Source of the DNA: Pseudoalteromonas ulvae UL12
Lineage (GTDB): Bacteria > Pseudomonadota > Gammaproteobacteria > Enterobacterales > Alteromonadaceae
NCBI RefSeq assembly: GCF_014925405.1
Contig: NZ_AQHJ01000023.1
Coordinates: 310,001 to 374,000 of the forward strand
Direction of reading: 5' to 3'
DNA: 64,000 nt
Shown here: positions 46,253 through 55,786 of the stretch, piece after piece
How the letters are laid out: each line of letters opens with the position of its first letter
Position numbering within the stretch: the first letter of the stretch is position 1
Notes under the pieces: generated by a model
The model's input: the letters and a program-made list of their open reading frames with translations, nothing else
Databases searched by the model: none
Told to the model about the DNA's origin: nothing
Program-made: the position numbers and the translations under genes

Positions 46253-47566
46253 ATGGTTGCTGTGGTCCACAAATTACCCAAGAAACATAAAATACTTATT
46301 TTAGTATTTTTCGCAGTCATTTTAACCCTAACCCTAACCACTTCAGAAAAAGCCAAAGCTTCTAAAGATAATAATCAAACTGGTTTAGAGGTCGGTAAAC
46401 GTTATGATGTCGCAATTAAAATTGCTGATAAATCAATAACCGACACATCATCAACTGCACTTAAAGCCGACAGCGTTGAAAATATCGCCTACAAAGCATT
46501 CACAGTTAAAAAAGGTGATAACTTAGCTCTTATATTTAAACGAGCGGGCTTTTCAGCTCAGACTCTTCATAAACTGATTAATACTGATAAACAAACCAAG
46601 CAATTAACCAATATTCACCCGGGTGAAGTACTTTATTTTGCTAAAGACAGTAATGAACAGCTCAGCCATTTAAAATATGAATTAAGTCAAACAGATACTC
46701 TACTTGTATCCCTTGATGAAAATGACGCATATCAAAGTTCAATTTCAAGCAAAAAAATAGAAACGCGTAATCAAATTACAGCAGGGACCATTCGCACTAA
46801 TTTTTGGAATGCCGGCATTGAAGCAGGATTAACTGAAAAACAAATAATGAACTTTGCTGATATTTTTGGTTGGGATATCGATTTTGCCAATGATATCCGA
46901 AAAGATGACAGCTTCACGTTAATCTATGAGACCAAACACATCGAAGGGGAATACATTGGAACCGGTAATGTGATTGCTGCTGAGTTTATTAACCAAGGTG
47001 AACACTTTTCTGCAGTGTTACATGAAGACGGTAACTATTACACACCTGAAGGTCGCAGTATGCGTAAAGCCTTTTTACGCGCGCCCGTAAACTTTAAATA
47101 TATTAGCTCAAGCTTTAACCCAAGAAGAAAGCACCCCGTCACAGGTAAAATTAAAGCGCACCGAGGCATTGATTATGCGGCAAGAACCGGTACTCCTGTA
47201 ATGGCCTCTGGTAATGGTAAGGTGATTAAATCAGGGTACAGCAAATATAATGGCAACTATGTGTTTATCCAGCACGGTACCCAATATGTTACTAAATACT
47301 TGCATTTACATAAACGTAAAGTCAAAACAGGTGCCAAAGTAAAACAAGGACAACTCATCGGTACTGTGGGTGCGACAGGTCGTGTTACAGGCGCGCATTT
47401 GCATTATGAGTTCTTAGTTAATGGGGTTCATCGCAATCCTAAAACAGTCAAACTGCCTAAATCTGAATCACTCAACCAAACGGAACTCGCAAAATTTAAA
47501 CCCGTTGCAGATCAAATGCTGGCACAATTAATTGTTAAACGTGAATTACAATTAGCGATGAACTAA
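46253..47566 (+). CDS. Murein DD-endopeptidase, M23 family (MepM-like)
   Basis: 437 residues. It has an N-terminal TM/signal anchor (KILILVFFAVILTLTLTT). An OapA/LysM-like region (about 80-150, YKAFTVKKGDNLALIFKRAGFSAQTL) precedes a second barrel. The M23 domain (about 285-400) has HRGIDYAARTGTPVMASGNGKV, with zinc ligands H and D, and AHLHYEFLV with the HxH motif. It cuts cross-links in the cell wall during growth. It is divergent from tyrS. Confidence 0.92.
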   Translation: MVAVVHKLPKKHKILILVFFAVILTLTLTTSEKAKASKDNNQTGLEVGKRYDVAIKIADKSITDTSSTALKADSVENIAYKAFTVKKGDNLALIFKRAGFSAQTLHKLINTDKQTKQLTNIHPGEVLYFAKDSNEQLSHLKYELSQTDTLLVSLDENDAYQSSISSKKIETRNQITAGTIRTNFWNAGIEAGLTEKQIMNFADIFGWDIDFANDIRKDDSFTLIYETKHIEGEYIGTGNVIAAEFINQGEHFSAVLHEDGNYYTPEGRSMRKAFLRAPVNFKYISSSFNPRRKHPVTGKIKAHRGIDYAARTGTPVMASGNGKVIKSGYSKYNGNYVFIQHGTQYVTKYLHLHKRKVKTGAKVKQGQLIGTVGATGRVTGAHLHYEFLVNGVHRNPKTVKLPKSESLNQTELAKFKPVADQMLAQLIVKRELQLAMN

Positions 47567-47584
47567 CGATTATTTAGTTTTCAT

Positions 47585-47612
47585 AAAAGGCTGTTTTATA
47601 ACAGCCTTTTTT
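47585..47612 (+). terminator. Terminator of the M23 gene
   Basis: The stem AAAAGGCTGTT / AACAGCCTTTT with loop TTAT lies 19 bases after the stop codon, followed by more T. Confidence 0.9.
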
Positions 47613-47683
47613 ATTCTTTGAAAAAACTGTCCCAGCTCAATTTTGCTTTCCTATACTTAGATTATGAAGTTTAGGAGGTGAAG

Positions 47684-49813
47684 ATGAACGTATTTAAGTC
47701 TTGTTTGATTATCTTTTTCTATACCTTAACACTCTCGACGTGCAGTGAGACCCCCTATCAATACCGCCAAGTTTTAACGGTTGCAACCAATACGCCAGCT
47801 CCTTTAATTGATGTTGACTCTCACCTGCGTTTTAGCAAAAGACCCTCAGATCCTTACTCATACCCGATAAAAGTTGGAGAAATAGGCCCAACCTTGCCGC
47901 TCTTTTCAGGTGATTTGACTTACCCTTTTGCCTGTTCAACGTGGGAATCAGGTTTAGGGCAACCCGAAGTTGATAATCATGAATTGCTAGGTACCCCTGT
48001 GTTTATGGAGCAAAATGGTCAACTGACTAACAAAGTTATTGGCTTCAGTAAAGACTGCATTATTAAAACTCAAATACGCTTTTTTATCGCAAGCAGCCCA
48101 GAACACAGCACAGAAGTATTCAACCTCGAGACCCTAACGCTAAAAGCAGATGAAATATTACTAAGAGTCGAACAAGGCACCATAAATCGATATATCTATA
48201 CGTTGATGATGCCCATTGAGCAAAGTGAGTGGACAAACAGGACAGCACAAAGTTTATGGAATAAGCGTTTGATATACCAGTTTGCTGGAGGAGTTGGGAT
48301 CGGGTTTCGCCAAGGAAAATTTGCGCCGCAAAAACTCATTGAACGCCGCTTTGGACAACTTAAAAAAGGTTACGCCGTTATCTCCAGCTCCGGGAATAAA
48401 ACCAGCCATACTTATAATATGCTGCAAGCTGAGGACACCGCTTTAAGAGTAAAAAAACAATTCATTAGCCTGTATGGCGACCCTCTTTATACCGTTGGCA
48501 TTGGCGGCTCTGGCGGAGGACTGGCACAGTATTTATTAGCTCAAAATGCACCAGGCCTTATCGATGGAGCATTGCCTCTCTATTCTTATCCAGATATGGT
48601 CAGCCAAACCTTATACGCACTAGATTGCGACTTATTTAATAACTACTACACATTTCGCAGTGATCTGGCGTATTGGGATGATCAAAACAAAAAGCGTGCA
48701 CTTGAAGGACTCAATAGTGAGCAGCTTGAACACAAATCTTGGTTTTTTTATCCGATAAATCAGTTGCTCAATGCGAAACCTATTTACTTACCAAAGATTT
48801 ATAGTGAGTGTGTCAATGGTTACTTTGGCTTAAGCGCACTGGTCAATAACCCTGACCAAGGATTTCTGCGTAAGACTTACTCCCCTCATGTTAAAGAAAT
48901 AACCCATTGGAGCTACTGGCAAGATTTAGCCAATGTATTTGGCAAAGATCAACATGGCTATGCACACTCTATTTGGGATAATCAGGGTGTGCAATATGGC
49001 TTAAAAGCTCTGCAAGAGGATGTCATTACTGCTGAAGAGTTTATTGATCTTAATTTTCATATTGGTGGTTGGAAAAGTGCCAATGAAATGACCAAAGAGC
49101 AACTACTGTTTATTCCCTTTACTAAAATTGGTATTTGGCTCACCCAGTGGAGTAATCATAACATTACACAAAGTTCACACACTCCAGCCCCGCGAAGTCG
49201 CGCTTCATTAAAAGCAGTTGAAAATGCTTACCGGTATGGGCAAGTGTTTTTAGGCTACAACGACATTCCGACCATTGATATTCATCATTATCTCGAAGAA
49301 CAGCTTGATATGCATCATGTCTCTACTGTATTTGCCACTCGCTTGCGTATTTTAGAGCAAACAGGTACGGCTAAAAATCACAAAATTTGGATAGCCGATG
49401 CAGAGTTCACCCCGATGGACGAAGCATTTCAAGCCATGGATGACTGGCTGTTAAAGGGTAAGCCTAACGACACTCTCGTTAGTGATCGGTGTTTCGATAA
49501 AGAGGGAGAAATTATCGCTCAAGGTGACACTGTCTGGAATGACAGCTGGAACAACCAAATACAAGGGCCATGCGCAAAACATTTTAAAATCTATACAAAT
49601 AGCCGGATCCAAGCTGGTGGGCCATGGCAAGGCAGTATTTTCAAATGCCATACCATCCCAGTTCAACAAGCCATTAATAAGGGGCATTATGGTAATCATA
49701 ATATGCAAGATTACTTACCTCAGCTCACTGAAATTTTCCCCGAAGGCGTCTGTGATTATACCCAAGGAGACAGCGCAAAACCGAACTCTTTAACACCTAG
49801 GTTCGCGCCGTAA
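47684..49813 (+). CDS. DUF6351 family exported hydrolase-like protein
   Basis: 709 residues from the ATG at 47684, which has AGGAGG 5 bases before it; the GTG at 47678 is part of that site. The N-terminal signal ends near LSTC, which might be a weak lipobox. The core (about 190-280) has GYAVISSSGNKTSHTYNM, then VGIGGSGGGLAQYLLAQ, an alpha/beta-hydrolase nucleophile elbow with Ser in GGSGGG. The family is found next to polyhydroxybutyrate/tannase-type hydrolases, but the substrate is not known. It has its own ribosome site and is flanked by a terminator upstream, so it is monocistronic. Confidence 0.82.
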   Translation: MNVFKSCLIIFFYTLTLSTCSETPYQYRQVLTVATNTPAPLIDVDSHLRFSKRPSDPYSYPIKVGEIGPTLPLFSGDLTYPFACSTWESGLGQPEVDNHELLGTPVFMEQNGQLTNKVIGFSKDCIIKTQIRFFIASSPEHSTEVFNLETLTLKADEILLRVEQGTINRYIYTLMMPIEQSEWTNRTAQSLWNKRLIYQFAGGVGIGFRQGKFAPQKLIERRFGQLKKGYAVISSSGNKTSHTYNMLQAEDTALRVKKQFISLYGDPLYTVGIGGSGGGLAQYLLAQNAPGLIDGALPLYSYPDMVSQTLYALDCDLFNNYYTFRSDLAYWDDQNKKRALEGLNSEQLEHKSWFFYPINQLLNAKPIYLPKIYSECVNGYFGLSALVNNPDQGFLRKTYSPHVKEITHWSYWQDLANVFGKDQHGYAHSIWDNQGVQYGLKALQEDVITAEEFIDLNFHIGGWKSANEMTKEQLLFIPFTKIGIWLTQWSNHNITQSSHTPAPRSRASLKAVENAYRYGQVFLGYNDIPTIDIHHYLEEQLDMHHVSTVFATRLRILEQTGTAKNHKIWIADAEFTPMDEAFQAMDDWLLKGKPNDTLVSDRCFDKEGEIIAQGDTVWNDSWNNQIQGPCAKHFKIYTNSRIQAGGPWQGSIFKCHTIPVQQAINKGHYGNHNMQDYLPQLTEIFPEGVCDYTQGDSAKPNSLTPRFAP

Positions 49814-49847
49814 AGCATTTAACTCCGGAAGATTGTCTATAACGGGC

Positions 49848-50027
49848 TTAATGTAAAAAGAGGTGGTTAACCAGCTGGGCGAGCAACAATATAAAGACCA
49901 TTGGCCAAATAAATCGACTTATTTTAGCTTGTTGCGCTTGATTGTAGTGTGGGCCAAATCGTTCTATCAATGGCAGCACCACCACAAGCGCTATCACTAA
50001 TACACCTAAAATAATCAAAACAGCCAA
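49848..50027 (-). CDS. Small two-helix membrane protein
   Basis: 59 residues. There are two helices: LIILGVLVIALVVVLPLI and IWPMVFILLLAQLVNHLFL, joined by a charged turn (ERFGPHYNQAQQAKISRF). TTG at 50027 is chosen over TTG at 50033 because TAAGGAG lies 6 bases before it. No family recognised. The clean hydrophobic layout and strong ribosome site argue for a real gene. Confidence 0.55.
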   Translation of the reverse strand: MAVLIILGVLVIALVVVLPLIERFGPHYNQAQQAKISRFIWPMVFILLLAQLVNHLFLH

Positions 50028-50114
50028 ATCCAACTCCTTATTGCGTGATACTTTAATTAACCTTTACTTGGTTAACTCACCTAGACTGTACTGGGTTGCG
50101 GTCGGATTTACCAA

Positions 50115-50139
50115 TAAAAAAAGCGGCCTATCAGGCCGC
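50115..50139 (-). terminator. Terminator of the oad operon
   Basis: The stem GCGGCCT / AGGCCGC with loop GAT is followed by a T7 tract on the minus strand, 38 bases past the oadB stop. Confidence 0.9.
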
Positions 50140-50176
50140 CAAAAAGTAACTACGTTGGGAGACGCGCCACAAAAAC

Positions 50177-51307
50177 CTAACCAACTAGTGCCAATAAAAT
50201 ACCCGCAGCAACCGCACTACCTAATACACCCGCCACATTGGGTCCCATTGCGTGCATCAGTAAGAAGTTATGCGGGTTTGACTCCAATCCAACCTTATTG
50301 ACAACACGTGCGGCCATCGGTACTGCTGATACTCCAGCGGCACCAATCAGTGGATTGATCGGGGTTTTAGAGAACTTATTCATTAACTTAGCCATAAACA
50401 CACCTGAAGCCGTACCAATTCCAAAAGCAACAGCGCCTAGTAATAAAATACCTAAGGTTTCAACTGTTAAAAATTGCTCCGCAGATAACTTAGAACCGAC
50501 AGCTAGACCCAAAAATATCGTTGTAATATTAATCAGTTCATTTTGTGCTGTGCCACTTAAGCGATCGACCACACCTGACTCTTTCATTAAATTACCTAGG
50601 CAGAACATGCCAACTAACGGCGCTGCGGCAGGCAAAAACATCGCAACTAATGCCAACACCATTAAAGGAAAAATAATTTTTTCTTTTTTCGAGACTGTCC
50701 GCAGTTGCGGCATTTGAATCGCACGATCTTCTTCTGTGGTTAACGCTCGCATAATTGGCGGTTGAATGATTGGCACAAGCGCCATATACGAATAAGCAGC
50801 AACAGCAATTGCACCGAGTAGTTCAGGAGCTAGTTTAGAAGCTAAAAATATCGCTGTAGGCCCATCCGCTCCCCCAATGATTGCAATTGCAGATGCATCA
50901 GCCAAACTGAACTCAAATCCTGGAATAAAGTTAAGTAATATCGCGCCAAATAAGGTCGCAAAAATACCAAATTGCGCTGCAGCCCCCAGTAATAACATTC
51001 TTGGGTTCGCAATTAACGCACTAAAGTCAGTTAACGCACCGACACCCATAAAAATTAATAATGGGAAGACACCTGTATCAATACCTATGTAATAAACGTA
51101 GTAAAGCAACCCTCCCGGCTCAGATAAACCAGCTAACGGAATATTCGTCAACAAGGCTCCAAATCCGATTGGCACAAGCAATAGAGGTTCAAACCCACGT
51201 GCAATTGCTAAATAAAGAAGAATAAAACCAACAGCAATCATAATAAGCTGTGGCAAGACAAAGTTGGCAAGCCCTGTTGCTTGCCATAAGTTAAGCAATG
51301 CTTCCAT
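50177..51307 (-). CDS. oadB: Oxaloacetate decarboxylase beta subunit, sodium pump
   Basis: 376 residues, about nine to eleven membrane helices. It decarboxylates carboxybiotin and exports Na+. Family motifs are [67 protein letters not shown] and [13 protein letters not shown], with the conserved Asp in GGADGPT. It is the last gene of oadGAB, 8 bases after oadA. Confidence 0.96.
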   Translation of the reverse strand: MEALLNLWQATGLANFVLPQLIMIAVGFILLYLAIARGFEPLLLVPIGFGALLTNIPLAGLSEPGGLLYYVYYIGIDTGVFPLLIFMGVGALTDFSALIANPRMLLLGAAAQFGIFATLFGAILLNFIPGFEFSLADASAIAIIGGADGPTAIFLASKLAPELLGAIAVAAYSYMALVPIIQPPIMRALTTEEDRAIQMPQLRTVSKKEKIIFPLMVLALVAMFLPAAAPLVGMFCLGNLMKESGVVDRLSGTAQNELINITTIFLGLAVGSKLSAEQFLTVETLGILLLGAVAFGIGTASGVFMAKLMNKFSKTPINPLIGAAGVSAVPMAARVVNKVGLESNPHNFLLMHAMGPNVAGVLGSAVAAGILLALVG

Positions 51308-51315
51308 AAAAACCT

Positions 51316-53094
51316 CTAAACTAGTGACAATAAAGGCTCGCCTGTCGTGACAGAGGCACCTTCAGAGGTAAATATTTCTGCAATCGTGCCCGAACTCACA
51401 GCACGAATTTCGGTTTCCATTTTCATCGCTTCCATGATGATAACCACATCCCCACGCTCTACTTGTTGACCTGGTTTCACTTTCACTTTGAAGATATTAC
51501 CTGCTAATGGGGCATTTAAGGTTTCTCCCCCTTCCACTGATGCAGATTGTGGAATTAACTCACTATCTTTGAGTTGCACATCTTTTAATTGACCATTGGG
51601 CGCAACCACAACGTCATACACTTTACCATCAACTTGGACGCTATATTGTTCAGGTGAGCTGCCAGGCGCTTTACTTTCTGACGTGGCATTGCTCTGTTTT
51701 GGATTTTCACCTGTTGGGACGGGTTCAAATACCGCTGGATTATCCTTGTTTTTAAGGAATTTCAGACCAATTTGCGGAAACAGTGCATATGTAAGCACAT
51801 CATCAATGCTTTCGTCGGCTAATTTAACGCCTTCTTTCTCAGCTATCTCTAACAACTCTTTTTGCAACACATCAAGCTCAGGTTTAATTAAATCAGCTGG
51901 ACGACAACTAATAACTTCAGCTCCAGCCAACACTCGTTCTTGTAAGGCTAAATTAACCGGAGCTGGTGTCGAGCCATATTCCCCCTTTAAAACACCTGCT
52001 GTTTCTTTAGTAATTGTTTTATAACGCTCGCCAGTAAGTACGTTAAGCACCGCTTGTGTACCGACAATTTGAGAGGTCGGAGTCACTAATGGCAAAAAGC
52101 CTAAATCTTCACGCACTTTCGGAATTTCAAGTAGTACCTGATCAAGCTTATCGCCTGCACCTTGCTCTTTCAGTTGGTTTTCCATATTGGTTAACATGCC
52201 ACCCGGCACCTGCGCCAACAAAATACGTCCGTCAACGCCCTTTAAACTCCCTTCAAAAGCTGCATATTTTTTACGAACATCACGGAAATACGCTGCAATT
52301 TCTTCCAGCTCACCAAGATTTAAGCCGGTATCACGAGCCGTTCCTTCCACAATAGACACTATCGTTTCGGTTGCGCTATGACCATATGTCATACTCATTG
52401 ATGAAATCGCGGTGTCGAGCATATCAATGCCCGCGTCAATGGCTTTTTGATAAGTCGCTGTACTTAATCCAGTTGTGGCATGACACTGCATCGCAATCGG
52501 AATTGACACGGTTTCTTTTAAAGCTTTAATTAACTCTTCTGCATCGTATGGCTTTAATAACCCAGCCATATCTTTAATACAAATAGAGTGACAGCCCATG
52601 TCCTCAAGCTGCTTGGCAAGGGTTAACCACATATCTAAGGTATGAACCGGACTAACAGTATAAGAAATCGTACCTTGGGCGTGAGCGCCTACTTTAATGG
52701 CCGCTTTAATTGCGGTTTCAAGGTTACGTACATCATTCATCGCATCAAAAATACGAAAGACATCCACACCATTTGCATGAGCACGTTCAACAAATTTTTC
52801 GACTACATCATCGGCATAATGACGGTAACCTAATAAATTTTGACCGCGGAGTAACATTTGTTGCTTGGTATTTGGCATGGCTTTTTTTAGGGCGCGAATA
52901 CGCTCCCAAGGATCTTCACCTAAATAACGAATGCACGAATCAAAGGTGGCACCACCCCATGATTCGATAGACCAATACCCTGCTTGATCAAGCTTTTCTG
53001 CAATAGGCAACATGTCTTCAAGACGAAGGCGTGTCGCTAATAATGATTGATGGGCGTCACGTAAAACAAGTTCGGTTAATTTTAATTTAGACAT
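51316..53094 (-). CDS. oadA: Oxaloacetate decarboxylase alpha subunit
   Basis: 592 residues. The carboxyltransferase domain (about 1-460) opens with [20 protein letters not shown] and has [15 protein letters not shown] Pro/Ser-rich linker (about 470-490) leads to the biotinyl domain with biotin Lys558 in EAMKMET. Transfers CO2 from oxaloacetate to biotin and leaves pyruvate. Follows oadG by 12 bases. Confidence 0.97.
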   Translation of the reverse strand: MSKLKLTELVLRDAHQSLLATRLRLEDMLPIAEKLDQAGYWSIESWGGATFDSCIRYLGEDPWERIRALKKAMPNTKQQMLLRGQNLLGYRHYADDVVEKFVERAHANGVDVFRIFDAMNDVRNLETAIKAAIKVGAHAQGTISYTVSPVHTLDMWLTLAKQLEDMGCHSICIKDMAGLLKPYDAEELIKALKETVSIPIAMQCHATTGLSTATYQKAIDAGIDMLDTAISSMSMTYGHSATETIVSIVEGTARDTGLNLGELEEIAAYFRDVRKKYAAFEGSLKGVDGRILLAQVPGGMLTNMENQLKEQGAGDKLDQVLLEIPKVREDLGFLPLVTPTSQIVGTQAVLNVLTGERYKTITKETAGVLKGEYGSTPAPVNLALQERVLAGAEVISCRPADLIKPELDVLQKELLEIAEKEGVKLADESIDDVLTYALFPQIGLKFLKNKDNPAVFEPVPTGENPKQSNATSESKAPGSSPEQYSVQVDGKVYDVVVAPNGQLKDVQLKDSELIPQSASVEGGETLNAPLAGNIFKVKVKPGQQVERGDVVIIMEAMKMETEIRAVSSGTIAEIFTSEGASVTTGEPLLSLV

Positions 53095-53106
53095 TTCTGA
53101 CCCCTA

Positions 53107-53346
53107 TTATTTTTGTTTATTTCGGTACTGATGAACGGCAGCTGATATCGCTGCGATATGAGCATTGCTGACCCCTGGTGCTTTAAAACTCGATTGTGAT
53201 TTAGTCACAACCGGCTCAGGCTCTTGGCCGACTAAAAAACTCATTAACTTAATTGCACCAATGAGTATGGCTAGAAATATAAAAACCACCGCCATACCGG
53301 TTAACATTAAATTAGCTGCCTGCACCAAACTTGACGCTATATCCAT
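53107..53346 (-). CDS. oadG: Oxaloacetate decarboxylase gamma subunit
   Basis: 79 residues, starting at the ATG at 53346 with GGTGAGG right upstream; the 24-residue open frame before it is discarded. It has one TM helix (LMLTGMAVVFIFLAILIGAI) and a C-terminal cytoplasmic stretch. The tail has H and HQYRNKQK where the family holds zinc. It assembles the complex and speeds CO2 transfer. First gene of the operon. Confidence 0.93.
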   Translation of the reverse strand: MDIASSLVQAANLMLTGMAVVFIFLAILIGAIKLMSFLVGQEPEPVVTKSQSSFKAPGVSNAHIAAISAAVHQYRNKQK

Positions 53347-53420
53347 TTCCTCACCCCCACGAATAAGCAGATAAATAACCAACAAAACTAGATAAAAATT
53401 CACAACCAATAAGCGCATTT

Positions 53421-53448
53421 ATGATAGTCACACACAAATGATTGTCAA
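53421..53448 (-). promoter_or_regulatory. oad promoter
   Basis: TTGACA (53443-53448), a 16-base spacer and TATCAT (53421-53426) on the minus strand, with a leader of about 70 bases to oadG. The -35 box touches the operator palindrome. Confidence 0.75.
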
Positions 53449-53463
53449 TTGGTAAAACCAATT
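53447..53463. promoter_or_regulatory. FadR/PdhR-type operator at the oad promoter
   Basis: A perfect palindrome AATTGGT-AAA-ACCAATT. It equals the consensus ATTGGTnnnACCAAT known for PdhR and close GntR/FadR-subfamily repressors such as LldR. It overlaps the -35 box, so binding would block the promoter. The regulator itself is not in the window. Confidence 0.7.
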
Positions 53464-53647
53464 AATCTTAAACTAACATAGCAAACATAAAATTAACAGC
53501 GAACAACATGTAGATTTTTCAAGCTCGCACATACAAAGCAAATGACACATTTAATACAAACCAATGAAAATAAATAAATTTCAAGAGGTTCATCAAGCTT
53601 TAAACATGACGCACAACCTTAAAAATGCGATGAGAACTTTAATAATA

Positions 53648-53670
53648 GTTAATTGGTATTACCAATTAAC
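53648..53670. promoter_or_regulatory. Second FadR/PdhR-type palindrome
   Basis: A perfect 10-base arm palindrome GTTAATTGGT-ATT-ACCAATTAAC, 195 bases from the first site. Its place suggests a looped or second operator for oad, or a site for the divergent peptidase gene 310 bases further on. Other sequence in the gap 53464-53979 is AT-rich and shows nothing more. Confidence 0.65.
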
Positions 53671-53979
53671 AAGCAAAATACATTGACGTTAACGTAAACT
53701 AGAATGTGAATAATCACTGGATATCACAGCGATAACCCCATTCGTCATTTTTCAACAGAACAGCTCCCTTATAAACATGACAAGGACTCCATTCATAACT
53801 CTTTGAATTACTTATTTATAGATAAAAAATGTTCAATAAGTAAACATTTTTATACAGAATTTAAAACCAGCCCTTATTACAAAAACCCATAAAAGGTACA
53901 AATAAAATATATTACAAAAATGAAACAATTCTTCTAAAGTGGAATTAACAATAACAGGTACAAAAGAAGGGAACACATT

Positions 53980-55200
53980 ATGAATCACGGTCGTTCAATG
54001 ATTACAATAAGCTTAGCCGCAACATTTATTTCTGCTGTATTCAGTCAGCAAATAGCTTCAGCCGCTCACTATGATACGCAGTTTGATTTAACGCGTCAGG
54101 ATATCACTGCGCTAAACAGCAATAGTTTACAAATTATCTCAACGGATGCATTTGTCTTTAACAATCAACTCAACACCATTGATTGGGACAATTACTTCTC
54201 CCTTTATGCCCCATCACTCGCCCATAAAAAAGAAGTCATTTTACATTGGGCGGGATATGCCAGTATTAGCCCAAAACTATTGCTTGCACTTATTGAACTG
54301 CAAAGTGAGTTAATTTCAGAGCCAGATACTGAGAAATTAACTTCTCCATTACAAGGCCTCTCTGGCAAACAAGGTTTTGATCAACAAGTTGAAGATGTCG
54401 CGCTTCAGCTTAGTGCTCGGTTTTATGCTTTTGAACAAATGCTTACTCAACAATCAACACAGCGGATCACCTCTAACACACCGGCAACATTGGCATTGGT
54501 TAGCTTGCTCAATCAAGATAACAATCACGCAAATAAGTCCGCAGCTGAGCCTCATAACCAGCATACTATGAGTGATCTATTGTCTCGCTATTCAGTCTTA
54601 TTCGATGGAGAATCGTTATTAATTGACCCGCTAAAAAGCCAACAACCAGTCAATACATCTCAAGCAGTTGAGCCGGCTGCAAATTTTAGTATTTCGCTTC
54701 CTTGGCCAAGCGGATATGCCTGGTATAGTGGTGGCGCTCATTCGAATACAGGTTCCGGTTACCCCTATTCTTCATTAGACTTTAACAATGGCTCAGGTGG
54801 TTGGGGCAGTAGTACGCCTTGGGTTCAGGCATCTCATGGCGGCACAGTGACGCGCTATTCATCATGTAATATTCGGGTTACTCATCCTAATGGTTACGCA
54901 ACCAGCTACTACCATATGGATAGTTTGCAATATAACTCAGGGGACGTGGTGCCAGCTGGAGCGTGGTTAGGCCGATATGCAAGTAATTACTCACAAGCAC
55001 TGTGTGAAGGCGGCCAATCAAGTGGCCCACACATACATTGGTCCTTACTTTATAATGGCCGCTTTGTATCCCTACACAATCAATACATTAGTGGCTATCG
55101 CGTAGATGTTGGAAACAGCAATTACGACGATAATTGTTCAAGTTTTTACTTTGAAAAAAATGGCTATCGCACCTGTGCTTGGCGTCGTTTATATCACTAA
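53980..55200 (+). CDS. Secreted M23 metallopeptidase, LasA/pseudoalterin type
   Basis: 406 residues as a preproenzyme. The signal peptide (MITISLAATFISAVFSQQIASA) precedes a propeptide to about residue 232. The mature domain begins near FSISLPWPSGYAWYSGG. Zn ligands are His in GGAHSNTGSGYPYSS, Asp in SLDFNNGS and His in SSGPHIHWSL; a further catalytic His is in YYHMDS. Four Cys fit two disulfides. The mature part matches LasA of Pseudomonas and pseudoalterin of Pseudoalteromonas closely. These cut glycyl bonds in elastin or peptidoglycan of Gram-positives. GAAGGGA precedes the ATG. Confidence 0.92.
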   Translation: MNHGRSMITISLAATFISAVFSQQIASAAHYDTQFDLTRQDITALNSNSLQIISTDAFVFNNQLNTIDWDNYFSLYAPSLAHKKEVILHWAGYASISPKLLLALIELQSELISEPDTEKLTSPLQGLSGKQGFDQQVEDVALQLSARFYAFEQMLTQQSTQRITSNTPATLALVSLLNQDNNHANKSAAEPHNQHTMSDLLSRYSVLFDGESLLIDPLKSQQPVNTSQAVEPAANFSISLPWPSGYAWYSGGAHSNTGSGYPYSSLDFNNGSGGWGSSTPWVQASHGGTVTRYSSCNIRVTHPNGYATSYYHMDSLQYNSGDVVPAGAWLGRYASNYSQALCEGGQSSGPHIHWSLLYNGRFVSLHNQYISGYRVDVGNSNYDDNCSSFYFEKNGYRTCAWRRLYH

Positions 55201-55201
55201 C

Positions 55202-55239
55202 AAAAAAGGGCAAAAGGCATGTGTCTTTTGCCCTTTTTT
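55202..55239. terminator. Bidirectional terminator
   Basis: A 15-base stem of AAAAAAGGGCAAAAG with CTTTTGCCCTTTTTT around GCATGTGT, between two convergent genes. Confidence 0.92.
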
Positions 55240-55711
55240 AATCTTTGATTGCTGAGCGAATGAAAGCGAGTGCCTCATCATTCATACATTTTTTCGATAA
55301 ATAATGTCGGCCTTGATTGTTTGTCACTAGGATCAGGCCAAGGGGCGTATCAATGAGATCGGTTAAATCAGCCCATTTAACCGATAATTGATGGTGAATA
55401 CTTTGCGTGGCTATTTTTTCTTCATCTATTATCAGTGTCACCGTTACATTAGCAGAGCGACTCCACATTTGTCTTGTCACCCACCAAGGCTTGCGATAGT
55501 AAAAAGCAATTAGCTCTAACACCCCAATTCCCATTAATAAATATGCTGAAAACTTGCTGGTTTCGCTAATAGTATTGAGTAAAAAGCCAATGACGAACAC
55601 AAAACAAGCAAAAATTAGCTTGCGCTTGGGCGCTAAATTAATGATCTCCGATTGCTCAAAGCACTCTGTAAAATACGTTTTATCTAATACGAAACTAAAA
55701 TTAAATGACAT
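55238..55711 (-). CDS. YcxB-like membrane protein
   Basis: 157 residues. Two close TM helices (about 31-48 and 54-68) are followed by a C-terminal domain with LIIDEEKIATQSIHHQLSVKWADLTDLIDTPLGLILVTN. This is the YcxB-like C-terminal pattern. Function unknown. No partner gene is in an obvious operon with it. Confidence 0.75.
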   Translation of the reverse strand: MSFNFSFVLDKTYFTECFEQSEIINLAPKRKLIFACFVFVIGFLLNTISETSKFSAYLLMGIGVLELIAFYYRKPWWVTRQMWSRSANVTVTLIIDEEKIATQSIHHQLSVKWADLTDLIDTPLGLILVTNNQGRHYLSKKCMNDEALAFIRSAIKD

Positions 55712-55786
55712 GAAAACTCAGCTGAAAAAAAGAACAGATCATACCCTAAACATTCTCTGCTGCCCATAATATCTCGATAAACCTCA

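Noticed and set aside
46319-46342. Telomere-like CCCTAA repeats
   Set aside because: They encode the Leu-Thr repeats of the membrane helix of the M23 protein.
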